Source: Nitrospira sp.
GTDB taxonomy: Bacteria; Nitrospirota; Nitrospiria; Nitrospirales; Nitrospiraceae
Assembly (NCBI GenBank): GCA_030653545.1
Contig: JAURZE010000005.1
Location: forward strand, 220,495-284,494
Direction of reading: 5' to 3'
DNA: 64,000 bases
Shown here one piece after another: positions 43,403-53,005 of the stretch. Position 1 is the first letter of the stretch, and each line of letters begins with the position of its first letter. The translations under genes and the position numbers were made by a program. The notes below the pieces were generated by a model, which worked only from the letters and a program-made list of their open reading frames with translations, had not been told where the DNA came from and ran no database searches.

Positions 43403-43406
43403 CTAA
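43403..43406. repeat. Target-site duplication CTAA, right copy
   Basis: Directly after the right IS end at 43402; matches 42221-42224. Confidence 0.85.
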
Positions 43407-43417
43407 GTTAGCCTAGG

Positions 43418-44176
43418 TTACTTGAGAGGGATCATGACGCTGATGGCGCCGCCGAGGTCGCCTTCTTTGCCGCCTTCTCGTGCATATCCAGAGATGTCCC
43501 GTTCGCCTTTCGGTTCCCCGTGGCAGGCCAGGCAAGATTTCTCATAGTAGAGCGGGAGCATCAAGCGAGCGCTGCGTCCTCCGTCCACCAGCTCGCTGAT
43601 GATTTGGTGTTTGCTGGATCCGGACGGGGAACCTCCGAACCGTCCGAAGGCAGCCGTCTCATAGGCGTCGGGCTTGTTTTTTAGATTCCGTACCAAATGG
43701 TCGGGTGCAGTCTGCTTCATATAGATCTGGGAAAACTTTTGAAACCGGGCAGCGGTCTCGGTGCCGAAAGTTGCCGGGATGAGGCCTTTGTATCGCATCG
43801 CTGGAAGGCTGAGGACGGGTTGGTAACTTTGGATGGTTCCAATGCTGTCTTTGAGGAGTTGGGCGAGAAGCGGTTTGGCCATGACCGGGAGGGTCGTTCC
43901 TTCAAGGGCGTTGAGTGCGATTCCGGTCTGCCGCTGAAACTCAGCTTGCACTTCTTGTTCAAATAATTCCGGCGTGAATTTCTTGTCTGTCTGATTCGGA
44001 GTATTGATGAGGTCCTGGTGCTTGGCGATCGTGACCCGCCCGGAATCCAGCAGGACTGCCAGTAACCGTGCCGTTTCCAGCGCGTCGTCTTGTTGGCCTC
44101 CGAACAGGCGGGATGATAGGACGGCAAGGGTGAACAGCGCCATTGCCACGAGCAGCCGGAACCGATGCGTCTTCAT
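43418..44176 (-). CDS. DUF3365 (Tll0287-like) haem protein
   Basis: A 252-residue exported or membrane-anchored protein. The N-terminal hydrophobic segment at residues 8-25 may be a signal or anchor. The single c-type haem motif is CLACHG near the C-terminus, followed by GERDISGYAREGGKEGDLGG, a DUF3365 pattern. These domains occur as heme-sensing parts of kinases or as free proteins. The start at 44176 is the first Met before the hydrophobic segment; a longer frame to 44263 is possible. The IS lies 15 bases after its stop. Confidence 0.85.
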   Translation of the reverse strand: MKTHRFRLLVAMALFTLAVLSSRLFGGQQDDALETARLLAVLLDSGRVTIAKHQDLINTPNQTDKKFTPELFEQEVQAEFQRQTGIALNALEGTTLPVMAKPLLAQLLKDSIGTIQSYQPVLSLPAMRYKGLIPATFGTETAARFQKFSQIYMKQTAPDHLVRNLKNKPDAYETAAFGRFGGSPSGSSKHQIISELVDGGRSARLMLPLYYEKSCLACHGEPKGERDISGYAREGGKEGDLGGAISVMIPLK

Positions 44177-44452
44177 GCGGTAATCATCCCTTTCCTTCCA
44201 GTCACTGATATCCGTCGGGGTGGATACCCTACCGCGTTGGGAGTGCGCCTGGCCACTCCTCAAAAGAGGGGAGTGGAAGCTGTACGAGAGCGTTTTTTTA
44301 GGTATGGGGTTTGGGTGGGTTACGGTATGGGGGCCAAGGCACGGATGTCCCGTGCCGGCAGATTGCGTGCGAGGGATGAGGCCGCTGGTGGGCCGTATGC
44401 GATGGCGCGTTGAATCGGAGCGGCGGAAGAGTGGGCCGTCGCTCCCCGGACT

Positions 44453-45310
44453 CTATGCTGCCATCGCCAGTGGGTAGATGAACGAGAGGGTGTCTTGCAG
44501 TTGGCTTTGGGCTTCTGTGAGCAGAGCCGGGCACTCGTCGGGATTGAACTTCGTACAGTAGAGTGAGAAGGGATCAAAGACTGGAGGCTGCTTGGCACGG
44601 ATGGGGTCTAATTCAGCGTGATCGACGACGGCGCCTGCGAGGTGGACGATTGACGCATGGAGATTGTACTCCCCGGCTTCATTCGGACTCAGTTGATGGC
44701 GAATAGCCTGTTCGATCTGGCCCGGCATGCCCCAGAAGCGAATCAATTCTGCGCCGACTTCGGTGAAGTCGAAGCCGATGTTCGACTGTTCCACTTCCGC
44801 CAGCGCGGTGCCGAAGTTGCCCGCTTCGACAAGGGCCGACTGGGCCCGTTCCGGAATCGTCTGATACAGCACCAAGTGGCCGATATCCCGCAGCAGGCCT
44901 TCGATAAAGAACCGCTCGCTGTCCTCGATTCCACAGGCCTTCGCAATCTTGCCGGCCAGCAAGGCGCAGAGCACGCTCTTGCGCCAGTAGGCCGGCAGAT
45001 CCATCAAGTCCGAGGTCATGCCCGAGAACGTACGTCCGATGGTAGTGGCCGCGACCAGGTCGCTGACGGCTTGCATCCCGATCAGATTCACTGCGCGGGT
45101 AATGGTATCAATCTGTTTGGGAAATCCGTAGAGCGGGCTATTGACGATGCGCAGCAGCCGGGCGGAAATCGCCGGGTCGAGCTTGAGCGCGTTGGCCAAG
45201 TCATCCATGGTCGAGGTCGAGTCGTCGACGACGTCGCGCACGCGAAAATAGATTTCAGGAAGCGTGAAGATGTTGGAGCAGGATTGGACGAGTTCTTGTG
45301 CTGACGACAT
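44453..45310 (-). CDS. HDOD-domain protein
   Basis: A 285-residue protein consisting of one HDOD domain. Expected motifs appear: LPEIYFRVRDVV, DPAISARLLRIVNSPLYGFP, ITRAVNLIGMQAVSDLV and FWGMPGQIEQAIRHQ. The domain is a non-catalytic relative of HD phosphohydrolases, used in signalling. There is no receiver or kinase partner nearby on this strand. It is followed downstream by the DUF3365 gene after 276 bases containing a G/C stem around 44252-44276. Confidence 0.9.
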   Translation of the reverse strand: MSSAQELVQSCSNIFTLPEIYFRVRDVVDDSTSTMDDLANALKLDPAISARLLRIVNSPLYGFPKQIDTITRAVNLIGMQAVSDLVAATTIGRTFSGMTSDLMDLPAYWRKSVLCALLAGKIAKACGIEDSERFFIEGLLRDIGHLVLYQTIPERAQSALVEAGNFGTALAEVEQSNIGFDFTEVGAELIRFWGMPGQIEQAIRHQLSPNEAGEYNLHASIVHLAGAVVDHAELDPIRAKQPPVFDPFSLYCTKFNPDECPALLTEAQSQLQDTLSFIYPLAMAA

Positions 45311-45463
45311 TGCCGTGCACCCTCCCTACTTCATAGATGCGGGACTGGTTCGAAGAGGCTCTCGGCTATCTCTATCGGTTGTGACCCAGTCGAACTAAAG
45401 GGGGAGGCAGAATAAATCTGTGGAGGCGGGTCGGGAGGCGGCGGAAATGGCTGGTGATGCGGG

Positions 45464-46192
45464 CTATTTCACCAGCCAGACACGATAGGTTTTGCTGCCG
45501 GCCGGTTTGGCCGCTTTGAGGACGGCGATGGCTCCGGGATTCATGACATCATCGCCGGTTGCCGTGCGCCTGGCCGGGTAGCGCTCGGTCTTCATGAGCA
45601 AGCCCTGATCATCATAGAAATCCACCATGATATCCGCCGATTCCCGTAACCCGCCCTGATAGTGGGTGCCGAGCCAGTCCAGCCGCTTGAGGGCTTGGTA
45701 TTGAATCGCAATGGCGCCCGTCGCGTCTTCCTTCACAGCAAGGATCCGCAACACACGGTTTTGGTCGATCCCTTCAGTCGGCGAAGGGCCGCTGGTGAGC
45801 TGTGTGCGAATGACGCGCGCGCTCTCGTCTGTCTGGAGATACCCATGGACTCGGCAGGAGATGGTTCGTCCCTGTTCAGATTGTTCGACGATCTGGGGGT
45901 CGTGAACATGACGATTCGCAAGGGTATACGACAGCTCACGCAAGAGGGGGGAGTCGATCACGGAGGCGGTGGATTCCCGATAGAGGGACGAGCTGATGAC
46001 GGCCTGGCGCCAGGCTTCCCGGCAGGCCAGCGCTTTGGCGTCGGCGACAGACTCTGATTCGCGCGCGGCATATCGATACTCGCCGATGATTTCAAGCCGG
46101 CCGTTCGTGGCTTCCGCCGCGTGTACCGAAAGTGGAATGCCGATCAGTGCGGAGAGGAGCAGGACACCGGTGGTGGAGTGACGGACAGCCAT
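45464..46192 (-). CDS. Exported hypothetical protein, 242 aa
   Basis: The signal peptide runs to about residue 25 (SALIGIPLSVHAAE). The mature part begins LEIIGEYRYAARESESVADA with an ALACREAWRQAV stretch that looks like the LPP20/FlgT-like fold seen in some envelope proteins, but I cannot confirm this. The start ATG at 46192 follows GAGGAGGCGTT. It lies between the DUF72 gene upstream and the HDOD gene downstream on the same strand. Function unknown. Confidence 0.72.
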   Translation of the reverse strand: MAVRHSTTGVLLLSALIGIPLSVHAAEATNGRLEIIGEYRYAARESESVADAKALACREAWRQAVISSSLYRESTASVIDSPLLRELSYTLANRHVHDPQIVEQSEQGRTISCRVHGYLQTDESARVIRTQLTSGPSPTEGIDQNRVLRILAVKEDATGAIAIQYQALKRLDWLGTHYQGGLRESADIMVDFYDDQGLLMKTERYPARRTATGDDVMNPGAIAVLKAAKPAGSKTYRVWLVK

Positions 46193-46275
46193 AACGCCTC
46201 CTCTGAGGTGGACGAACGAGAAACGACTCAACCTTCGTCGTCGATACCTGTCATGCTACCACGCGAGTTGCGCAC

Positions 46276-47187
46276 TCACAACGGTGGCCCGGTCGGGTTG
46301 GCGAGCGCTTCAAGTACCGCTTGGACGGTGAGCGGGCTGCAGCCCTCGGATCGATTATTCACGAGGACATACGAGGACCGTCCATCCCCCGCTGCTTGCG
46401 TCACAAGCGCGATGGTCTCCTCCCGCATACGCGGTTGCGGTTGCACGATGCGATCGTAGGGGGCGTAGCGTTCGACCGCTGTTTCATAGGCCAGCCCCAG
46501 CGGGGTCAGGAGTCGAAGGACGGTGAAGGGGGCGGTGAATGTGCCGGCCATTTTCTGATGTTGTTCGGACAGCGGAGGCATGGCCGTCCAGTGATTGTAG
46601 ACATGGGCCACGCCGTGCGCTCGAAGCATGTCGTGATAGCGCGGGCCGAGGATGGCGGGATTTCTCACTTCGGTCGCGTAGGCGGGGCCGGGTGGCAGCT
46701 GTTCGAGAAACCGGTCGAGCTGTTGCAGAAAGACGGCTGGATCAAGGCCCCAGCGCTGAAACTCGAAGATGAAGGGGCCGAGCTTTTGGCCCAAGCCCTC
46801 CAAGGCCGGCTGCAGGACGAGGTCACGAAAGGTGCCGAGCTCAAGAAACCGCGGATTGGGCTTGCCGGCCTTCGCGCCGTATCGCGGAAGGTTGGCATAG
46901 GCGGGGACGGTGATCTCTTCCCACACTTTCTGGCAGAAGCGAAACTCGTCCGGGACTTGCTCGGCGTAGTGGGCGAGTTGCTTGACGCTGGCCGGTCGGT
47001 AAAATGAATGATCGATGCCGACGGTGGTGAAGAGGGGCGTGTCGTATATGCGATACGCGGCATATTCTGCGAGCGTGTCCTGGCTGAACCGACTTTTCGG
47101 ATAGGTTCGATGGTAGACGAGTCCTTGCCAGCCTTCGTAGGCCCATGAACTCGTGCCGAAGCGGGGAACCGTCGTATCCAATGGCAT
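46276..47187 (-). CDS. DUF72 protein
   Basis: A 303-residue protein of the DUF72/YecE family, a TIM-barrel of uncertain activity. It has the usual opening RFGTSSWAYEGWQGLVYHRT, FCQKVWEEITVP, PFIFEFQRWG and YATEVRNPAILG. No membrane segment is seen. It is divergent from the malQ gene with 77 bases between their starts. YecE-type proteins are widely conserved, but no biochemical function is established. Confidence 0.9.
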   Translation of the reverse strand: MPLDTTVPRFGTSSWAYEGWQGLVYHRTYPKSRFSQDTLAEYAAYRIYDTPLFTTVGIDHSFYRPASVKQLAHYAEQVPDEFRFCQKVWEEITVPAYANLPRYGAKAGKPNPRFLELGTFRDLVLQPALEGLGQKLGPFIFEFQRWGLDPAVFLQQLDRFLEQLPPGPAYATEVRNPAILGPRYHDMLRAHGVAHVYNHWTAMPPLSEQHQKMAGTFTAPFTVLRLLTPLGLAYETAVERYAPYDRIVQPQPRMREETIALVTQAAGDGRSSYVLVNNRSEGCSPLTVQAVLEALANPTGPPL

Positions 47188-47264
47188 TCCGAATAGTCAG
47201 AAATAGTCTACGGAAACAATAGGATAGCTTGACTTACTGATGGTCGTCACGCACACTCTCCGAC

Positions 47265-49517
47265 ATGTACGACCTGCCGGAAGCTGAACTCCTGTACCTT
47301 CTTTCCGACCGTGCCGGTATCGCCGCAGACTACCACGACATCGCCGGGACCCGCCATGTGACGACCGATGACACTCGTCGAGCCATTCTTTCGGCCATGG
47401 GGTTTCGCGTGGGTGATCGTACTGCGCTGATTGAAGAACTCACCGCCTGGGATCAACGGCCGTGGGCGCAGGGCTGCGACCCGGTGTGTGTGGTGCGGAC
47501 TGGTCAGGCGCCTCGCGACTGGTCGTTGCACGTGCGTTGCGAGCCCTCGGATGACGGGCAGCTTCACGTCCATTGGATGGTGTTCGGCGAAAGTGGCGAA
47601 AAGCACGGTGAGTGGAAAGAGGGGCCGGGTCTTCCGATTCATGAAGTGCGGCTGATCCAGAATCGTCGCTATATCCGGCTGGCGTTCCCGCTACCGCTGG
47701 ATCTGCCGATCGGATATTACGATGTAAAAATCTGGGTGCAGGGAGGATCGGCGACGGTCGAACTCCAGTTCCGTCTGATCGTGGCTCCGGCGCGTTGCTA
47801 TGTCCCTGAATCGTTTCATGCCGGCACGCGGACGTGGGGGCTCGCCCTGCAACTGTATTCGCTGCGCAGCGAACGGAACTGGGGAGTCGGAGATTTTGGA
47901 GATTTGTCCACGCTCGTCGAGTGGGCGGGCAGGCAGTTGGGTGCCGGTGTCATCGGGTTGAACCCCTTGCACGCTCTGAAGAACACCAGGCCCTATCATA
48001 TCAGTCCTTATTCGCCGAGCAGTCGGCTCTATCTCAACGAGCTCTATATCGATATTGACCGGGTGGCTGAAGCCAAGACCACGCCGGATGTGCAGAATCG
48101 CCTGGCTGATCCCGCCTTTCGCGCGCAACTCACGAAGGCCCGGACGAGCGAGTATGTGGACTACGAAGCGGTCTCGGCGCTCAAGCGGACGGTGCTGGAT
48201 CTCTGCTATCGGACCTTTCTGCGTGACAACTTTGAGGGGATGGAGCCGGATCTGAAGCCGACGACGGCCCGTGGCTGGTTCTTTCATTCCTACGTTCAGC
48301 AAGAGGGGACGCCGCTGGCTGAGTACGCGCTCTTTCAGGCGCTCGAAGATGAGCGGCAATTTGTGCAGTCCCGCTCGGCCGTGTGGGCGGATTGGCCGGA
48401 AGTCTATCGCATGCCCGCGAGCGACGCGGTCGCCGAATTCAAGCGCCGGCATATGAAGCGGGTGCGGTTCTTTCAGTATGTGCAATGGGTGGCGGCTGAG
48501 CAACTGATCGCCGTGGGGTTGCAAGCGGACGAGGCCGGGATGCCGTTGGGCTTGTATCACGACCTCGCGCTGGGCAGTGATCGCTACGGTGCAGACGGAT
48601 GGCGCTTCCAGGAGGTATTGGCGCATCAAGCCGATTGCGGGGCTCCACCCGACGCCTTTGCGCCGGAGGGGCAGAATTGGGGGTTGTCGCCGTCCGATCC
48701 GGTGAAGCTGCGCGCCAGCGGCTATCAGTTCTTCATCGAACTGCTCCGGACGAATCTGCGGTACGGCGGGGCGATTCGCATCGATCATGTGATGGCCTTA
48801 TTCCGGCTCTTTTGGATTCCGCGCGGGATGCCGGCTTCCAAAGGGACCTATGTGCATTATCCGGCGGACGATCTCCTCGCGATTCTCGCGTTAGAGAGCA
48901 TGCGGGCCAAGACGCTGGTGATCGGCGAAGATCTGGGAACGGTGCCCGATTGGGTGCGTGATCGGCTGGCCGCGGCCGGCGTGCTTTCGTATCGTGTCCT
49001 CTACTTTGAACGGAACGGGGACGGCAGTTTGAAGTCCCCCTCGGCCTATCCCGCTCAATCGCTCGGGGTCGTGACAACCCATGATTTGCCGACACTGAGC
49101 GGCTACTGGGACGGCACCGATATCGAGACGCGTGTCAGCCTGGGGCTCTGTGCGAGCGAGGAGGCTCGTCGGGGCGCGCTCGCTGAACGGCAAGTCGACA
49201 AGGCTCGGTTGCTCGCGGCGTTGAGATCCGAGGGCCTCCTGCCGAATGGCGTGTCGGACGATCCGGCACAGAGTCCGGTGATGACCGCGGATCTGATGGC
49301 GGCGCTGCATCTCTATCTCGCACGCACGCCCTCATGGGTCGTCCTCGCGAACGTGGAAGATGTGCTCGGTCAACGGGCGCAGACCAATGTGCCCGGCACC
49401 GTCGATCAGCATCCCAACTGGTCCAGGAAATTGACTGCGACCGTCGAGCAGATGGTGCAGGATTCCCGTTTCGCGTCGCTCGCCGCGCAGTTGCGTTCAG
49501 CCCGTCCACTTGTGTAA
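47265..49517 (+). CDS. malQ: 4-alpha-glucanotransferase
   Basis: A GH77 amylomaltase of 750 residues that transfers alpha-1,4-glucan segments. The first 150 residues form a separate N-terminal beta domain. The catalytic barrel has GGAIRIDHVMALFRLFWIP with the nucleophile Asp, VIGEDLGTVPDWVR with the acid/base Glu and VVTTHDLPTLSGYWDG with the stabilising Asp. It acts in cytosolic glycogen or maltodextrin metabolism, although no glycogen genes are in the window. The start ATG at 47265 is the first in frame. Confidence 0.95.
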   Translation: MYDLPEAELLYLLSDRAGIAADYHDIAGTRHVTTDDTRRAILSAMGFRVGDRTALIEELTAWDQRPWAQGCDPVCVVRTGQAPRDWSLHVRCEPSDDGQLHVHWMVFGESGEKHGEWKEGPGLPIHEVRLIQNRRYIRLAFPLPLDLPIGYYDVKIWVQGGSATVELQFRLIVAPARCYVPESFHAGTRTWGLALQLYSLRSERNWGVGDFGDLSTLVEWAGRQLGAGVIGLNPLHALKNTRPYHISPYSPSSRLYLNELYIDIDRVAEAKTTPDVQNRLADPAFRAQLTKARTSEYVDYEAVSALKRTVLDLCYRTFLRDNFEGMEPDLKPTTARGWFFHSYVQQEGTPLAEYALFQALEDERQFVQSRSAVWADWPEVYRMPASDAVAEFKRRHMKRVRFFQYVQWVAAEQLIAVGLQADEAGMPLGLYHDLALGSDRYGADGWRFQEVLAHQADCGAPPDAFAPEGQNWGLSPSDPVKLRASGYQFFIELLRTNLRYGGAIRIDHVMALFRLFWIPRGMPASKGTYVHYPADDLLAILALESMRAKTLVIGEDLGTVPDWVRDRLAAAGVLSYRVLYFERNGDGSLKSPSAYPAQSLGVVTTHDLPTLSGYWDGTDIETRVSLGLCASEEARRGALAERQVDKARLLAALRSEGLLPNGVSDDPAQSPVMTADLMAALHLYLARTPSWVVLANVEDVLGQRAQTNVPGTVDQHPNWSRKLTATVEQMVQDSRFASLAAQLRSARPLV

Positions 49518-49577
49518 GAACGAGGGGCGCGCGCGCATCGGTCCTTCCGCCTCTTCCACCGGAGTGAGTGCTGCACG

Positions 49578-50732
49578 ATGAAGACCCGCAATTGGCTGGT
49601 GCTGAGTATTGCCGGCGCCTGTTTCCTGACCATCGTCATTATTGAAAAGCTGGCCCCGGCAAACGTCGTCGGCGCCTACGGCTATGTGCTGCCCATTCTC
49701 CTCGTGGCAATCTTGCGCAATCGGCCGCTGATGCTGGTGACGGTGTTGGCCTGCGTGGTCGCGACCTATGCCGGGCTTCTCCAGCCGACGAAGCCGGGAC
49801 GGTTTCAATCCGCCGTGATCAATCGCACGGTGGTCGTCGGCGTGTTGCTGATTGTGGCCTACATCGGCATGAGCTGGGAGGAACGGAAGGCCCGGGAAGA
49901 AGCGGCCCGCGCCGCGCTGGCCCGGCAAACGGAAAATCTGTTGCGCGCCAATGCGCAGTTGGTCGACGTGAAGGATCAGCTCAACCGATCTGAACGGCTC
50001 GCGGCCGTCGGGCAACTGGTGGCGTCGGTGGCGCATGAGGTGGGCACGCCGTTGCATTCGATCGCCTGGCACGTGCAGGCGTTGGCGGAAGAACCGACGG
50101 TCACGCCGGATATGAAGAAGCGCATCGATGTGATCGACGGGCAGCTGACGCGCGTGGTCGGCATTATTCAGGATCTCTTGTCCTCGACCCGGCAGCGGAA
50201 GCCCGATCCCACCTGGTTGCCGGTCGATCATGTCGTGACGCCCGTGGCGGCGTTGATGGAGCCGGCGTTTCAAGCGAAGGGCGTGGCGCTCCGGGTTGAG
50301 CTTGGGGACGCCTTGCCGCTGGTCTGGGCCGATGCCGAAAAGCTGCATCAAGTGTTAGTCAATCTGTTTGCCAACGCCATCGCGGCGACATCGGAGGGCG
50401 GGACCGTGACCATCAGCGCCGGGAGCCGAGCGGCCACGCCGGACGAGATCGAGGTGGGCTTGCGCGTGGGGAATGCGACGTTCATCACGATGGTCACGAT
50501 CGTCGTCAGCGATACGGGCTCAGGTATGCCGGAGGAGGATCTCCAGAAAGCGTTTACGCCGTTCTTTACGACAAAGGCGATCGGGAAGGGGACCGGTCTG
50601 GGACTGTTCATTAGTCGGGAAACTATCCAGGCGCATGGCGGGACGCTCACGCTGGAAAGCGAAGTAGGGAAGGGGACGACGGTTGTGATATCGTTGCCCG
50701 GACAACGTTCAACTGCCACAGCGCTAATCTAG
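49578..50732 (+). CDS. Membrane sensor histidine kinase
   Basis: A 384-residue kinase. Three or four hydrophobic segments occupy residues 5-95, resembling a KdpD-like or DUF4118-like input module. A short coiled coil leads to HisKA with the phospho-His 153 in SVAHEVGTPLHSI. The HATPase domain has NLFANAIAAT, DTGSGMPEEDL and GKGTGLGL. It is followed eight bases later by an NtrC-type regulator, its probable partner. The signal is unknown. Confidence 0.92.
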   Translation: MKTRNWLVLSIAGACFLTIVIIEKLAPANVVGAYGYVLPILLVAILRNRPLMLVTVLACVVATYAGLLQPTKPGRFQSAVINRTVVVGVLLIVAYIGMSWEERKAREEAARAALARQTENLLRANAQLVDVKDQLNRSERLAAVGQLVASVAHEVGTPLHSIAWHVQALAEEPTVTPDMKKRIDVIDGQLTRVVGIIQDLLSSTRQRKPDPTWLPVDHVVTPVAALMEPAFQAKGVALRVELGDALPLVWADAEKLHQVLVNLFANAIAATSEGGTVTISAGSRAATPDEIEVGLRVGNATFITMVTIVVSDTGSGMPEEDLQKAFTPFFTTKAIGKGTGLGLFISRETIQAHGGTLTLESEVGKGTTVVISLPGQRSTATALI

Positions 50733-50740
50733 GGGGTGGA

Positions 50741-52156
50741 ATGTCGGCAGCAAAGATTCTCGTAATCGACGACGATGCTGTGGCCCGCGAACTCCTGGCC
50801 GATGCCTTGAAAAAGGATGGGCATGAGGTGGAGTCCTTTTCCAACGGGACGGACGCGCTGGCTCGCGGGCAACAGACAGTGTTCGATCTCGTGCTCACGG
50901 ATATTCGCATGGGGACCGTGGATGGACTGACTGTGTTGCGGGAGTTCAAGCGGTTCAGCCCGGATACCTCCATCGTTCTGCTCACGGCGTTCGGATCACT
51001 GGAAGGAGCGATCGAGGGAATCAAGCAGGGGGCCTTCGACTATCTGGCCAAGCCCTTTCGAAAGGAAGAGGTAAAGCTCGTTGTTCAGCGAGCGCTTGAC
51101 CATTGCAAATTAGTGAGGGAAAACAAGCGCTTCAGAGTAGAACTGAAAGAAAAGGAGGAGTGGTCTCCATTGGTCGGAAGCAGTCCGGCCATGCTGGATG
51201 TCTATAAGCTGGTGGCTCGCGTGTCGGAGAGCCGCAGCACCGTGTTGCTCCAGGGAGAAAGCGGGACCGGGAAAGAACTGATTGCCCGGGCCATTCATGC
51301 CAATAGCCCACGGCGAGACAAGCCCTTCATTCCGGTGAATTGCGGCGCCTTGCCCGACACGCTGCTGGAGTCCGAGATGTTCGGCCATGAGAAGGGGGCC
51401 TTCACCGGTGCGGTGGGACTGAAGGCCGGCCTGTTTGAAGCGGCGACGGGTGGGACGCTGTTTCTCGATGAGATTGGCGAGCTCGGGCCGGCGCTGCAAG
51501 TGAAGCTGCTGCGAGTCATGCAGGATCAGGAGGTCCGGCGCGTGGGAGGGACCGCGTCCGTCAAAGTCGACGTCCGCATCATTGCCGCGACGAATCGCGA
51601 TCTGGAGCAACTCGTTAAAGAAGACAAGTTTCGAGACGATCTGTTTTATCGCTTGAACGTGGTGCGGATAACCCTGCCTTCGCTGGTGGACCGCAAAGAA
51701 GATATCCCGATGCTGGCCCACCATTTTCTTCAGAAGTATGTCGGCGGGACGCCGTCAGGGGTGCGCGGATTTCTGCCGGACACGATGGCGTTGCTCAAGG
51801 AGTATCGGTGGCCGGGGAATGTGCGGGAGCTGGAGAACGCGGTGGAGCGCGCGGTGTCGTTGAGCCACGGCCCCTTAGTTACGCCGGACGATTTGCCGGA
51901 AAGTATCCGGACGGCTGCGCAGGTGGACGCGAAAGCCCCCGCAGCGCCTGAAGGGGATGAGGTCTGTCTGACGCTCGAAGAAGTGGAGAAGCGGCATCTG
52001 ATCCGCGTGTTGAAAGAAATGAAGGGGAACAAGGTGAAGGCGGCCAAGATCCTGGGTATCGACCGCCGGACACTCTACCGGATGGCGGAACGGTTCGGAC
52101 TGGATTTGGGGGACGATCCCGACGCCGGTGACAAAGAGCCGGCAGAGAAGTTATAG
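50741..52156 (+). CDS. Sigma-54-dependent NtrC-family response regulator
   Basis: A 471-residue regulator. The receiver has the phospho-Asp 54 in [13 protein letters not shown]. The AAA+ domain has the Walker [10 protein letters not shown], the sigma-54 contact loop GAFTGA in [12 protein letters not shown], and the Walker [13 protein letters not shown]. The C-terminal Fis-type helix-turn-helix is [20 protein letters not shown]. With the upstream kinase it forms a complete two-component system. Target promoters would be sigma-54 type. The last six bases overlap the converging lipoprotein gene. Confidence 0.95.
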   Translation: MSAAKILVIDDDAVARELLADALKKDGHEVESFSNGTDALARGQQTVFDLVLTDIRMGTVDGLTVLREFKRFSPDTSIVLLTAFGSLEGAIEGIKQGAFDYLAKPFRKEEVKLVVQRALDHCKLVRENKRFRVELKEKEEWSPLVGSSPAMLDVYKLVARVSESRSTVLLQGESGTGKELIARAIHANSPRRDKPFIPVNCGALPDTLLESEMFGHEKGAFTGAVGLKAGLFEAATGGTLFLDEIGELGPALQVKLLRVMQDQEVRRVGGTASVKVDVRIIAATNRDLEQLVKEDKFRDDLFYRLNVVRITLPSLVDRKEDIPMLAHHFLQKYVGGTPSGVRGFLPDTMALLKEYRWPGNVRELENAVERAVSLSHGPLVTPDDLPESIRTAAQVDAKAPAAPEGDEVCLTLEEVEKRHLIRVLKEMKGNKVKAAKILGIDRRTLYRMAERFGLDLGDDPDAGDKEPAEKL

Positions 52157-52591
52157 CAAGTGCAGGGCGTTCTTGATGAGCCGCAATTGATTGTCGGCAC
52201 CTTGGGGCAACGCGCTGGGAACCTGATCCCAGCTGGTAAAGATCCCGTCTTTTCCCTCTGACCTCACTTCCAACTTGAGTGCAGTGGTCTGCTCATCAGC
52301 GGCTGTCACCGTCGCATTCACCCGGCTCTTGATCGTGCCGAAGCGCCAGCGATTGAGCCAGCTCCAGGGGCCATGCATTTCTTTCCGATAGCTGGTTTCC
52401 AACGTGGAGTCATTCTTCCAGTCGACATCGTAACCGCCGTCGGTGAGGACCTGTGTGAGGGCGGTTTTGACGGTATCGAGCGGGGCGGCCAGCCGAGTGT
52501 CGATGAGATCGGCCGGAAGGGGATGGGGTGCTCCGCTGCAACCGATCATCAGCGCTATGGTTGCGAGGAGGAGGCCTGTTCTCAGAATCAT
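52151..52591 (-). CDS. Small exported lipoprotein
   Basis: A 146-residue protein with a lipobox ALMIGC at about residue 18. The mature part is alpha/beta (LDTVKTALTQVLTDGGYDVD). No family is recognised with certainty; the length and layout resemble DUF3568-like lipoproteins. The start ATG at 52591 overlaps the stop of the RAM-domain gene by four bases. It converges on the response regulator. Confidence 0.75.
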   Translation of the reverse strand: MILRTGLLLATIALMIGCSGAPHPLPADLIDTRLAAPLDTVKTALTQVLTDGGYDVDWKNDSTLETSYRKEMHGPWSWLNRWRFGTIKSRVNATVTAADEQTTALKLEVRSEGKDGIFTSWDQVPSALPQGADNQLRLIKNALHLL

Positions 52592-52992
52592 TTTGCGTTG
52601 CTTTCCAGTGTACGGTAGACGAGATGCGTATCGGTTTGTGTCACGCCTTCAATGCCATGAATCTTGCTCAGGACCAGCTGCGTCAGTGCATCCTGATCGG
52701 CCACGTCGGCGACGACAATGATGTCCGGTTTTCCCCAACAAGGATCAATGGTCTTGATCGCTTTGATCTGCCCGAGCGCTTTCACGACGCTGGATGTCAA
52801 TCCGGGACTCACATTGATCATGATGTAGGCCCGGTCGGACATCAGGGACGCTCCCGCGTTTGGCGCGTGAATCGTAAAGGGAATAGCCGGTGGATCGGGC
52901 TGCGGCTCACCGTAGCGAACTCCCTGCGGCGGTGTCAATACGGACGTGGCGCGGGCCGATGAGGCAGCGGCGGATTTTGGTTTTCTTGGCAT
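52588..52992 (-). CDS. Lrp/AsnC-type ligand-binding (RAM) domain protein
   Basis: A protein of 134 residues. The C-terminal 83 residues form a RAM/Lrp-AsnC ligand-binding domain (AYIMINVSPGLTSSVVKALG, DIIVVADVADQDAL, IHGIEGVTQTDTHLVY). The N-terminal 50 residues are Ala/Pro-rich without a helix-turn-helix, so it does not bind DNA as Lrp does. An alternative start at 52842, preceded by GGGAG, would give just the RAM domain. RAM-only proteins are thought to sense small molecules. It overlaps the lipoprotein gene by four bases. Confidence 0.85.
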   Translation of the reverse strand: MPRKPKSAAASSARATSVLTPPQGVRYGEPQPDPPAIPFTIHAPNAGASLMSDRAYIMINVSPGLTSSVVKALGQIKAIKTIDPCWGKPDIIVVADVADQDALTQLVLSKIHGIEGVTQTDTHLVYRTLESNAK

Positions 52993-53005
52993 AGTTGATC
53001 GGGCC

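Noticed and set aside
47691..48788. 365-codon minus-strand frame inside malQ
   Set aside because: The malQ frame carries all GH77 motifs; the antisense translation is not protein-like.
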